DNA of 26,838 nucleotides, taken from Gnetum montanum. Its lineage: Eukaryota; Streptophyta; Gnetopsida; Gnetales; Gnetaceae. The translations under genes were made by a program, and so were the position numbers. The notes beneath the pieces were generated by a model, which was given only the letters and a program-made list of their open reading frames with translations, was not told where the DNA came from and did not search any database. The stretch lies in the NCBI GenBank assembly GCA_015680685.1, contig MNCI01010394.1:164891-191728 (forward strand), read 5' to 3'. Below, piece by piece: positions 17,632 through 26,838 of this stretch (within the stretch, counting starts at the first letter, position 1; the number at the start of each line of letters is the position of its first letter).

Positions 17632-20405
17632 TCATGTAGTAATTGGTGGCGGTGGCTCCTCCATTGGTGCCTTTCCCTTGTCTTGTGCTCTAGGTCTTGG
17701 GATCTGATGACGTTGAAGTATGGCCTAGAGTTTCTCCTATTCAGTTTGGGGATCCTATGCCATCCATGATAATGTTTCGATGTTTGATGGAGTCGGAACC
17801 TCCCATGGGTAGGGTAGTTGTAGAAACATTTTATTTGCCTTAACATAAAAAGCCACAAACACCCATCGTTCCTCCTCGTAGGTTCTGGATTTGTCTCTGT
17901 ATTCTTGAAAATCTATGAGCCATTGAGCTAGGTCTGTTGTGACACCTTTCTACCCTTGGTAGCTTGCTTTAACAACCTCGAGTTTAGAATTTGCAACCTC
18001 CAATTTTTGCAATATCTTCTTGTGTTCTGCAAATTCTATTTCATATTTGATGTAGGTGGTGGCTACCTATTGCTCAAGCTCTATTTTCGGGTGCCCTACT
18101 ATTAACATGGAAAGGTTGGCATACCGCAGGTTTGCCAACTCCATGTATTCTGTAAGGTCTTGGATATGCAAGTCTCGATTCTTAACTTTTGCCTGGTGGA
18201 CAAACGCATATGTGTCCAATATGGTTTGCCAGTCAATGTGTTGAGAACTCAGAGCATTGATGTGGACCTTGGCCATATGGATCTCCTTCTAAATGATTTT
18301 CTTATACATCCCCACCCAGTCTCAGAAGTGCTCCTTTAGCTTCTCATGTTGTTTAGCCTCATTTTTCCACATTCTTATTTCAATAGCTATCTTCTGACGG
18401 ATGGCATGTACCTCCTCCATCGAGAGGGTTTGATTTTCCCTGGCTAAACGATTCATGTCCTAGTTGACCCTGATTATTTATTCTCACAATTGTTGAAAAT
18501 GTACTTCAAGAACATTCTTTTGTTTCTCCATAGAGGTCAACTAAAGGTTGTCAGCAACAAGTTGTTTGTTTTCTTCTTGTAAGGCCTTGAGTGCCTTGGT
18601 ATGCACGTAAGTTTGCGCTTGTGCTGCAGAGGCATCTGAAATAGCCTTCTCTTTTCCTTTTGCCACCCTTTTATTCTTTGTCACTAGTTTAGTAAGTTGT
18701 TTAGTCCTAAAAATGTCCAGCTAGTCTGTGGGAACGAATTGCGAAGCATCCCGCTATGCTGCTTGTAGGGTCACGAGCCTTTCTTGCAATCTTTGCACTT
18801 TTGCTTGAGCATGCTTGGTCCTCATCTCTGTCAAGACCAACTTTCCTTTGGTGGAAATGAGGTCTGATTAGATTGCTGTAACATCCTATGGGATGTCAAA
18901 TAAGGATGACATTACCTATCATGTTTGTAGCAATTGATCAAGTACATCCTCATGTTCTACAAGAGTCATTGAGATTATGGCCAGAGTTTGAGCATCTCGT
19001 GCTCTTGTAAGATCTGTTGGTGGCACAACAAGCACATTGAATGATTCTTTAGTGTGATCTATGATCACTTCTATGGCTCCTGCTACATCCTGGTGCTGCA
19101 TGACCACCATCGTGGCCCCTTCACCTGTTTCTAACTGCACTTGAAAAGACACAGTGTTCCCTAAGATCTATTGTGACCATGTGCTCTCTCCTCCCCCTAT
19201 ATGGATGGACACTTTACCCCTCGCACAATCCAAAGAAATTGTGGGTTGTACGACATCATCAATGACATAGAAGAGATTTGCATCATCACGACTTCCACAA
19301 CTACCCATCTAAGCGATGGCCCTGAGATGGCTCATTGATGGTCTGTAATCTTGTGGTAGTGGTGGTGGTTGATCCTGCTAGCCTATGCTAGGCCCTACTT
19401 CTTGTTGTTGGTTGGGTCCTGCAAGTTGAGTTGCAGTTGGCCCTGCTATCTATTCTTTTTCTTGTTCCAATCCTAGTGTCTTACTAGTGATTTTCCTTGC
19501 AGCTGGTGGATATAGCAATTTGGCATACGAAGCATTTTATGCTTTTTGGAGGACATCATTGGTGTATCCTCTGATACTAGCATGTCTGCATAGCTTCCTG
19601 ATAAAACAAGGGAAGGGCAATGCAAGCTTCCCTGTCTTTCATTCTTCAAACTGCCTCAGGATCTCCGTAAAATATAGATGAGGTAGGTTGGCATTAACCT
19701 TTCCCATCAACACTGCACATCCTCTTGTAGCATATGTTGCAATTCGTTTTAAGCCTTTTGTCGGGAAGAGGTGATAAGTCCCTATTTTAAAATAAATCCT
19801 TTCTTCCATCGTCAACTCTCTAAACATCTTATCTTCCTTGCCATACGTCCTTTCCAATCAAACTCGTCATGCATCAGGGTCTGAGCAGGTAGAAAACTAA
19901 GCAACCTTTGGCCTTATATTTGGAAGGTTTAATACTTCTGAAATGGCTTGAACATAGAAATCCACAGTCACCCACAAATGTTAACCATGGTGCCTTGTTC
20001 TTTGTTGTGCCAAAATTGGTACGTTTCCCCTAAGTACCAGACACCACTTTCAAAGAGGATAGGCCATAATGGGGACCCTTTGAGGTGATCCCTAATGGCC
20101 TTTGGAGAAAATTTTTTGAAAGATCCAAAGTTTAATTCCAAACTCACTGTAGTGAATATGAACCTTTCATGGATGGCCTGAACACAATCCTGGGGCAACA
20201 TGAGATGTTGCCCTTGCTTAGGCACTACCGTAGCTCCTCCTTCTGCCTACCTTAATTGTACAGTAGTAGGGTCATCTTGGTGGATACTAAATGATTGTTC
20301 CTCCTGCTCTGCATGCTGTCCGAAAGGAACTTGTCGTTCACCTCTCCTAGGTCGTTTACTCCCACCTTGAGTAGGACCTTCCTATTTTCCATGTTTTGAG
20401 GCCAT
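17632..20405 (-). pseudogene. ORF3 of element 2: about 925-codon coiled-coil protein, function unknown
   Basis: The start is the ATG at 20405 (MASKHGK, then a TAG); the end is the TGA at 17634 after a proline run (EEPPPPITT). The N-terminal third is best preserved: 20225-19968 is open and reads LMLPQDCVQAIHERFIF, LELNFGSFKKFSPKAIRD and SGVWYLGETYQFW. The centre has poly-Q/N and S-rich low complexity. From about 18900 to 17950 it is K/E/Q/L-rich with heptad character (TKGKLVLTEMRTKHAQAKVQ; EKQKNVLEVHFQQL; KIAIEIRMWKNEAKQHEKLK), a likely long coiled coil. The tail has PTPSNIETLSW and a basic/proline end. At least one frameshift (near 19640) and many TAG/TAA stops break it. It lines up along its length with 8031-10816. 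I cannot name its family. Retention in a pol-less element suggests a role to the element, but that is inference. Confidence 0.75.
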
Positions 20406-22339
20406 CTGCAATCACACGGGGCCCATTGTTAGTAAGGTTGTTACCAAAGTTAGGTTATACCTTACTACTTGCCTTAATGAATTGGTTTTATTTTCGTGTG
20501 ACGTTTCCTGAAGGATTATAATATTTAATCCTCTTTGCTTAGGTGGTTTCCAAATCTGGTTTCCCAGTATAACTAAGGGGATGAAATTATTTTTGGCACA
20601 TTTATCCTTAATTTTATAACTAATTACCCTTGATAATGTCCTTTGGGTGATGAGAAATTCCAAAAAAGTTATGCACTATTCGGTGTGTACCCATCCCCCA
20701 TGACTAAGCTGAACACTCCAGGTTCAAGTAGGTTCAAACAGAATGAAAATTGGAGGACCAGTGAGCGAGATATGGATATGAAAGCAAGGGATGTGCAATC
20801 ACAAGTCATAGAGAGAAATTTAAAAGACTTCCCCTATGTGAATCTTTGAAAATGATGTTAAGTAGCATAGGGATCACGTATATATATATTGTTGAGACGC
20901 AATATCGTGTACGTGATATCGCGGCCTATCGATGTGAGGGCACTTATGTAATATACCAAATTTTTAATATTTTTCTGAAATTAATGATGTATACTAAGGA
21001 CATCTGGATGAGTGTTGGAGGGTTCTAGGGCAATTCAACTAGTTCTGAAGGCACGAAAATTATGATGGTGTGGAATTTATCAATAAAGGACCTCAGGTGA
21101 TAAGGGAGAGAAAAAGGCTATGCTATAGTTCATAGGAAAATTTGAATTGGAGGGGTAGTAATAAGGGAAAGAATATCGTTAACAATACGTTGAGGGTAAT
21201 AGATGGTGTGTGGAAGATGTGTTATGAGTGTAGATTACAAAAATCATGCAAGTGGGTCCTCCCCAAAGTAGGTTTCAACCTATAATGCCCTTGCGTAATC
21301 ACACCTTATAATGTCCGTAGGCACTAGAAGGATTAAATGTAATCCACACTAGTTCCAAAAAACACACACACATGTAAGTACCGCTAGAAGGAGGTAAAAA
21401 TTCTATGCTATACAAGACACAAGCTACAAAAGCTACAATTACATGAACAACGAGATGAGATGGACTATAGAAGGGATTGTAGAGATTGGGACATGAGGTA
21501 ACTAACCCAGGGCACAAAATGAATCTTGCGTGTAAAGCATGATTAATGTGTCATTAACCCATTGTTTCAAGATGAAGACCAAGTCCATTCCTCTGATCAG
21601 TGACATCGCATTGTTTCATCCCATGATGAGCAATTATGAGAGTACCAAAACAACAAGGCATATGATCACTTGGCATTTTGTTCAAGGGAGGAGTGACTTT
21701 TGCTTTGTGGTAGTTTCTTTGTTTGTTTTTGTTGTTTTTTCAATTTTTTAAAATGTTTTTTCGATTACTAAATCTAGAGAAGCCACCAACTTTTAGACAT
21801 GGGTACATGTCTTTCCAGTGGAACCCCCTAGAATAGCATTGGATTTTTGAGTGCCTTTTGATTACCCTTACTCCCATTTTGTGTTAGATTTACAAGGATC
21901 TTAGTACAACCATGTTGCATGATAAATCTCATAGATGTCACCGAAGAGAATTCGCAAGTTCCCTTGATGTCACACCCTAATCATTCCCTCTTGATCCATC
22001 CTTCTTCATTCTGGGTACAATGAACACAAAATTAATTTTAAGTTTTTAAGAATGTCAAGAATATCATTGTACCCTCAGATACAACCTCTTATTTGTAGAG
22101 TGGATGGGTGGGTGTGATGGGCTCACTATCCAGATAATTGATCATTCGAGACTCAATAACATAGAACACACCTCAACTAACGAGCCACATGAGTCTTTTA
22201 TTCATAGATGAGATTACTTATAAAAAGATAAAAAGACAAAAAGACAAAAAGATAAAACAAGAAATTGAAAAATGAAAAATTGGAAAAAAAAATTTATAAA
22301 ATTAAAGGAAATGAAAAATATTTATTAATCCCACTTGTT
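20406..22339 (-). other. Gene-free spacer between gag remnant and ORF3 (element 2)
   Basis: About 1.9 kb corresponding to the post-integrase spacer of element 1 (10817-12788). Shared blocks include GTGGGTCCTCC...AATGCCCTTGC (21251-21296) and GGATGGGTGG (22103). It contains the GATATCGC-like palindrome at 20902-20921, a short TA run at 20880-20889, and an 8-bp microsatellite at 22222-22253. Open stretches here are short and do not match anything I recognise. Confidence 0.6.
22222..22253. repeat. 8-bp microsatellite (AAAAAGAY)4
   Basis: Four consecutive 8-bp units: AAAAAGAT, AAAAAGAC, AAAAAGAC, AAAAAGAT. It lies in an A-rich tract equivalent to the A-rich tract next to the end of integrase in element 1 (12555-12720), which places the missing pol on its higher-coordinate side. 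Confidence 0.75.
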
Positions 22340-23766
22340 ATTAGAATGGGGGGATATCCCCCATAACTCAATAGTTGGGCATGGCAAGGATTAACAAATG
22401 AAAGATGAGGATCCTTGCATGTTGGAAATATCGAAACTTGGTCATACTTGCCCCATTGGGGTTCACACACCTGATTATAGTAAGCATAGTGGGGAAATTT
22501 ATAAGATGTGGTTCTTAGGTAAAGAGTTGACCCACTATGATACTTGAGACCGTAAGATGGTATGCAAGGATCAGAATTTCACTCTCCATGATTGTATTCA
22601 TTGGGCCGTATGGTTGTTGGAGTGTTAATTGGTGGCCCTGATGAAGTGACACTAGGCGTTGGGTTCAAAGAGAAGGATGCATCATAGTGTTGGACTTGTG
22701 TTGAGCTAGAGAATGTAGTGGCCTTGGAACTATGTTGTCCCTTCCTATGGTCATGTCTAAAGAAGGGATGCCTTTGATGTTGAGGAGGTCTCTCACTATT
22801 GTTGGCAATAGCAGCACAAGTAATGTTTGTGGGTTATTGCTATGGTGCAGAGACTTTAGGAATAGTTGGTGGTGATGTAGAAGAAGGGAAAGGATGAGAA
22901 TGTTGAAATTTAGGAGAAGTGTAAGGTACACAAGGCGGTGGTTGTGTTGAGGACATGGGCTAATAGTACGGAGGGGAATAATAATGTAGTGAGATAGAGT
23001 ATGTTGACCCAGTCGTGGAAACATGATGTTGAACTAGATAAGAATTTGGATTCAGATGATATGAAGGGTGTCCCCAGTTTAGGGATGGCTTCCCCCACGA
23101 CTGGGATTGTTGCCATTGTGATCGAACATAGTATCTCTATACGAGCTTTAAGTGTAATGTGCTTTCCTAATGCTCATATAAATGTACCAAGATTGGGCAT
23201 TGGCCGTTAGGGTGACCGTATAGACAAATGTTGCATTCATACGTATGATTGGTAGTTGAGCTCTTATTTTCCTCATCCCTTCTTTCTGATTGTCTAATGA
23301 TATTTTGTCCTGCTTCTTAGGTTTTCGAAACCCTATCTCCAATGATATTGATATATTCCCCACACTTTTTATGCATCTATTCCAACATATTATTGATCTT
23401 TGCCTTGACTTCCTCTAATGATTTTTATACTGGCAAAGATGGTTCTTCCTCCTTGAGATAGGTTGATTAATCCTTTTTATGATTATGGACCTCTATTAAG
23501 TTGAGATTTTGGTCCCGTTGATGTTTTTCAACACTCTCCCATCTAGCCATTTCTCCTTCTTCTTTTGCTACCCACTTAACAAGCTCTTGGAATTGATGGA
23601 TTCGTAGTTCCTATAGTTGACCTTGGGCATACATCCCTAGGGTCTCTCTTGTCTTATCATGAAGCCCATCAATGATATGGTACATTAGCCTTTCCTCGGA
23701 GAACTCATGGCCTGGACAGTTGTTTAACAGTGCATAATATCTTTCCCAACCATGCCTATCCTACAA
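22340..23766 (-). pseudogene. gag fragment of element 2 (late capsid, zinc knuckle, P/Q/Y-rich tail)
   Basis: It opens inside the retrotransposon gag capsid domain (HGWERYYALLNNCPGHEF near 23752-23700; YHIIDGLHDKTRETLGMYA next). A K/E-rich linker follows to about 23460. A CCHC zinc knuckle is intact at 23235-23197, spaced C-x2-C-x3-H-x4-C. The rest is a P/Q/S/H/Y-rich tail beginning SQWQQSQSWGKP near 23118 and running to about 22340. The N-terminal half of gag is gone: the frame begins directly at an LTR fragment. The tail joins the A-rich post-integrase spacer with no protease. Gag would form the particle shell and bind RNA. Confidence 0.78.
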
Positions 23767-24274
23767 GACTACCATTGGGATTACCAAGGATATGGCCTAA
23801 GTATGTTACTGGGTTACCAAGTAGTCACACTTAAATATTCATGATTCAGTCGTACTCATTCCGCGTTACTAGGAGATAAGGGTAGAGAGATATTAACTAA
23901 GAAAGTAATAAATAATAATAACAATTAAATCATTAAGCTAAGTGGATGCTGCAATGATGAAGTAATATTGATCTTTATTACCAGTCATGTGCGTGTCCAA
24001 GTATGTCACACTCGAATAAGGATGTCGTACAATTACAATCATCACACTGCAGGCATGCATTGGGAGAAAAGGGTTGAGAGGAAACATAGATGTACTAAAA
24101 ACTATTGAAACTTAACCTTTTTTCTAAAAAGTTCCTTACCAAATCTACCTACCTCTTATTTATAGATGAGGAGGTAGGTTGCAATCTCATGTACACGATA
24201 TTGTATCTAGGCTGGGATATCGCATATGTGATATCATGGATGCGATATCTCAACCAACAATTCACGACTCATTA
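23767..24274 (-). repeat. Truncated 5' LTR of element 2 (508 bp)
   Basis: It aligns with 16966-17439 of the 3' LTR, with many transitions and an extra segment of about 30 bases (GATAT/CACGATATTGTA units) near 24187-24215. The outer end (minus TAATGAGTCG) is a mutated TGATGAG. The part corresponding to 16625-16965, the primer-binding site and the gag start are all missing, so one deletion runs from within the LTR into gag. The breakpoint is at about 23767, at the outer edge of the conserved CTTGGTAATCCCAATGG motif. Confidence 0.82.
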
Positions 24275-24279
24275 GGAGC
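24275..24279 (+). other. Right target-site duplication of element 2 (GGAGC)
   Basis: It lies directly outside the 5' LTR and pairs with GGAGT at 16620-16624. If element 2 and one copy of the duplication are ignored, the gag tail of element 1 continues in the same frame into the linker before its protease. Confidence 0.7.
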
Positions 24280-26040
24280 TAATTGTAAGTTAAAAGCCCT
24301 AGTGAGATTATGTTGCTGCAACTAGGCTGGAATTTCACCTTGCATTGATGGAGCATGTGGTCATTGAGTTTAGGATGTAGGGACATACACAGAAGGATGA
24401 GGATGGTAATGAGAAAATGGGGATTCCTCTCTTGGATATTTGACTCTGTAGTACTTATGAGGGTAGCAGTGATGCTGGAATGAAGCCTGACTAGAAGAGT
24501 CATGTGAAGAAATGGGCTATTGAACATAGGACCCATATGAATGAGGCTGTTAGTAAGGGTATTGTTTCCTTGGTGGTGGCATCCCCCATGACTGTGGGTG
24601 TTGCCATTGATGGTATTGCTCATAAGTTTTTGGTGGAACTCTACTCAAATAGTAGGCTTGTTGTTAGTGGAACTACCTAGGGTTGCCTTGAGGATAAGAC
24701 AACCCTTTGGGTGCTTGCCTTCTTGCCAATCTAGGATTCAAAGTATACACCCTGGACTCCTGCAAGTGTGACACAATGGAAAAACATTCCTTAGTATATT
24801 CATATTGGAAAATGTGACACCAACCATCATCATCTAATTTGAAGTTCACAACCTCCTCTATGGTAGCATCCTTGCCCTTACCCCTTTGGTGGGCATGTTT
24901 AGCTTCTTTCCTTCTCATGCGATCATGGTTACTACTTTGCTTCTTATATTCCTCTACTATTTTTAGAGAAATTTGGAACTTCTCATCCAAACAGTTTCAT
25001 ATTTTGTTTACCTTAGCTAAAATTTCAAAAACAAACTTTGAATTAGCAAGGTCTTTTACTATAGCACTTCATCAAGTGATGCCTCCTTCTCATTGTCATA
25101 GAACTAGACCTTCCTTTTGTAGATGGAATGGTCTCAGTTATACTCTTATGTACTTTTCCTTTTTCTCAACTCTCCTTCTTCTTTGGAAACTTGCTTTATC
25201 AACCTTTGGATTTGATAAATTCTAAGTTCTGAAAGCCTCCCTCGGGGATAGATCCCAAGAGTTCTCCTCATTTTTGTTCAGAGCCCATCTATGATATGAT
25301 GGAGCTACTCCTTTTGATAATGACCATGGCCAGAACATTTGTGTAAGAGATAATAGTACTTGCCCATGGCTACGTCCAAGGGTTCATGTATTCCTTGTTT
25401 TCAACCTTGGATTTACTTTCTTAGATTAGAAACTTGGGAGTATGTCTGATACTTATCATTGAAGAGCTCAAGGATTGTACTCCAATGTTTGATTAATTCT
25501 AGTTCTAAGGACAGGTACCAGCTTTTAGCTTTTTTAATGATCATTCTTGGGAACAAATTTAACTTTTACCATTCATTTTTGATGTTCTACAAGTCATAGG
25601 CATCATGAAAGGCTTGAATATGATTTTATAGGTATGAGTTGTATCCCCCTTTGAACTTGAGAATATTGTTCATATTCAATTGTTTGATTTCTCTATCTTT
25701 CACATGGCTTGTTTGGATTCTCATAGCCTCTACAATGTTCAACATGTTCCTTGTTGCATGCAAAGGCTCATCATGGTCATAGCTTCTATGATGGCCATGA
25801 TGCCCATGATGTGCTTTGCTGCCCCTCCTTTCATGGTGGCAAGCCTCTCTTGTTTACTGACACCCTTGGTCTCTACTAGTTCAACAAATCCTATGATCAT
25901 CTCTATTTCACTGGTCACCTCCGTCATGGTTACATCCTCTGTAGTGTTGGTCAGAGCTAGAGGAGAAAGAAGAGGATATAAAAGATGAAGAAGAGGGAGA
26001 AGAGCTACCACCAAAATTGTGCCTACTACCTCGTCTGGCA
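24280..26040 (-). pseudogene. gag of element 1
   Basis: About 585 codons on the minus strand. The N-terminus is Ser-rich (GGSSSPSSSSFISSS near 26020-25970), then His/Arg-rich with HHGHHGHHRSYDHDEPLH near 25815-25757. The capsid domain runs about 25690-25230 (NNILKFKGG; IQAFHDAYDL; LFPRMIIKKAKSWYLSLE; GKYYYLLHKCSGHGH; HHIIDGL). A K/R/E-rich linker is open at 24990-24673. The zinc knuckle at 24820-24785 is degenerate: the second Cys reads Phe and the His reads Tyr. A Q/Y/P/H-rich tail (YHQWQHPQSWGMPPP near 24610) ends at element 2. Several stops are present. The same zinc knuckle is intact in element 2. Confidence 0.8.
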
Positions 26041-26045
26041 GACCT

Positions 26046-26838
26046 GTTGTGCCACTGGAAGACTTTACAGGAGCATGGGATGCTCAAACTATGGTTGGAA
26101 CCTCAATGACTCCTGCGGAACATGAGGATGCACTTGATTGATTGCTACAAATAGAATAGGTAATGATGTCTCTGTTTAACATCCCGCAGGATGTTACAAC
26201 AATTCAATCAGACCTCATTTTCACCAAAGGGAAGTTGGTCTTGACAGAGGTGAGGGCCGAGCATGCTGAAGCAAAGGTGAAAAAATTGCAAGAAAGGCTC
26301 ATGGCCCTACAAGCAGTACAGCAGGACCCTTTGCAATTTGTTCTTGTAGACCATTTGGACACTTTCAAAACTGAGTAACTAATCAAACTACTAATGGAGA
26401 CTAAGAAGGTGGAAGAAGAAAAAGAGAAGGCTGTTTGGGATGCCTTTGCAGCACAAGAGCAAACTTATGCACATATCAAGGTACTCAAGGCCTTACAAGA
26501 GGAAAAAAAGTAGCTCGTTGCCAACAACCTTCGGTTGACCTCTATGAAAAAGCAATAGAATGTTCTTGAAGAACATTTTCAACAATTGCGAGAATAATTC
26601 ATCTGAGTCAACCAAGACATGAACCATTTAGCTAGGGAAAATTGAACCCTCTCAATGGAGGAGGCATGCACCATCCACCAAAAGATAACTATTGAAATAA
26701 GCATGTGGCAATATGAGGCTAAACAGCATGAAAAGCTAAAGGAGCACTTCTGAGACCAGGTGGGGATGTATAAGTAGATCATTGAGAAGGAGATCTGTAT
26801 GGCCAAGGCCCACATCAATGCTATTAATGCTCAACAAA
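26046..26838 (+). pseudogene. Plus-strand ORF3 fragment of a third element copy (element 3)
   Basis: It aligns with the reverse complement of about 19040-18235 in element 2 at both DNA and protein level. The best open part is 26163-26378 (FNIPQDVTTIQSDLIFTKGK; KVKKLQERLMALQAVQQ). Later blocks are EEEKEKAVWDAFAAQEQTY, LEEHFQQLRE and YEAKQHEKLKEHF. It is K/E/Q/L-rich and likely coiled-coil. It begins mid-gene at a junction with the inverted gag start of element 1 and runs off the right edge of the window. It still carries CAG/CAA where element 2 has TAG/TAA at several sites, but has its own stops (for example after FKTE and EEKK). Confidence 0.78.

Larger units (their letters stand above)
16625..24274 (-). 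mobile_element. Pol-less Athila/Tat-type retrotransposon nested in element 1 (element 2)
   Basis: The minus-strand order is 5' LTR fragment (24274-23767), gag fragment (23766-22340), spacer, ORF3 (20405-17632), polypurine tract (17452-17440) and full 3' LTR (17439-16625). No protease, RT, RNase H or integrase sequence is present anywhere between gag and the spacer. It is flanked by GGAGT/GGAGC and interrupts element 1 precisely between gag and protease, with the host element's frame continuing on both sides. The two LTR copies differ at roughly one position in ten by eye, plus an indel of about 30 bases, so the insertion is old. Confidence 0.85.
6885..26040 (-). mobile_element. Athila/Tat-type LTR retrotransposon (element 1), interrupted by element 2
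   Basis: On the minus strand the order is gag (26040-24275), [element 2 insertion], protease (16619 down), RT, RNase H, integrase (to 12789), a non-coding spacer, ORF3 (10816-8031), a polypurine tract and the 3' LTR (7744-6885). Without element 2 the visible length is about 11.5 kb. The 5' LTR and leader are not seen: gag abuts an inverted ORF3 fragment at about 26040. The integrase C-terminal style (LDENQLVALSLNEIHKAF) and the large ORF after integrase fit the plant Athila/Tat branch. All genes are broken. Confidence 0.83.

Noticed and set aside
22665-23024. Minus-strand open frame of 119 codons rich in Leu, His and Pro
   Set aside because: It is an alternative frame of the gag tail; the neighbouring frame matches the gag tail of element 1 (QWQxPQSWG block).
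24279-24623. Minus-strand open frame of 114 codons ending at the element 2 boundary
   Set aside because: Alternative frame of the gag tail. The true frame is the one that runs on into the protease linker at 16619.

Overview
This window looks like nuclear DNA from a land plant, probably one with a large, repeat-filled genome; a gymnosperm is plausible, but the sequence does not fix the species. It is AT-rich and I see no host gene, rRNA, tRNA or CRISPR array. Nearly everything recognisable is decayed Ty3/gypsy LTR retrotransposon, from a non-chromovirus Athila/Tat-type family and a chromovirus-type family. All coding regions carry stops and frameshifts, so I annotate them as pseudogenes.

Layout, left to right. 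(a) 1-942: 3' end of a plus-strand Athila/Tat-type element (element 4), with a polypurine tract and a complete 881-bp LTR. (b) 943-3880: minus-strand chromovirus fragment, with an LTR cut by element 4 and a decayed RT end-RNase H-integrase. (c) 3885-about 4960: a plus-strand copy of the same chromovirus LTR, inverted relative to (b). (d) about 4960-6884: no genes; the right half is packed with degenerate short repeats. (e) 6885-16624 plus 24275-about 26040: one long minus-strand Athila/Tat-type element (element 1), reading from the right as gag, protease, RT, RNase H, integrase, spacer, a large extra ORF (here ORF3), polypurine tract and 3' LTR. (f) 16625-24274: a second element of the same family and strand (element 2), inserted into element 1 exactly between gag and protease, flanked by GGAGT/GGAGC. 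It has a truncated 5' LTR, part of gag, no pol, ORF3, polypurine tract and a full 3' LTR. (g) about 26046-26838: plus-strand fragment of a third ORF3 copy, head-to-head with the gag start of element 1.

The most unusual content is ORF3. It is about 925 codons long, lies between integrase and the 3' LTR in sense orientation, and is seen in three diverged copies. Its second half is coiled-coil-like. I cannot assign it to a family with a known function. Other points worth attention are the pol-less gag+ORF3 architecture of element 2, the very short U3 regions with palindromes or tandem repeats, a paired motif conserved in every LTR, and C-to-T decay that turns CAG/CAA codons into stops.

All calls come from reading translations and comparing copies within the window. 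No database search was possible.
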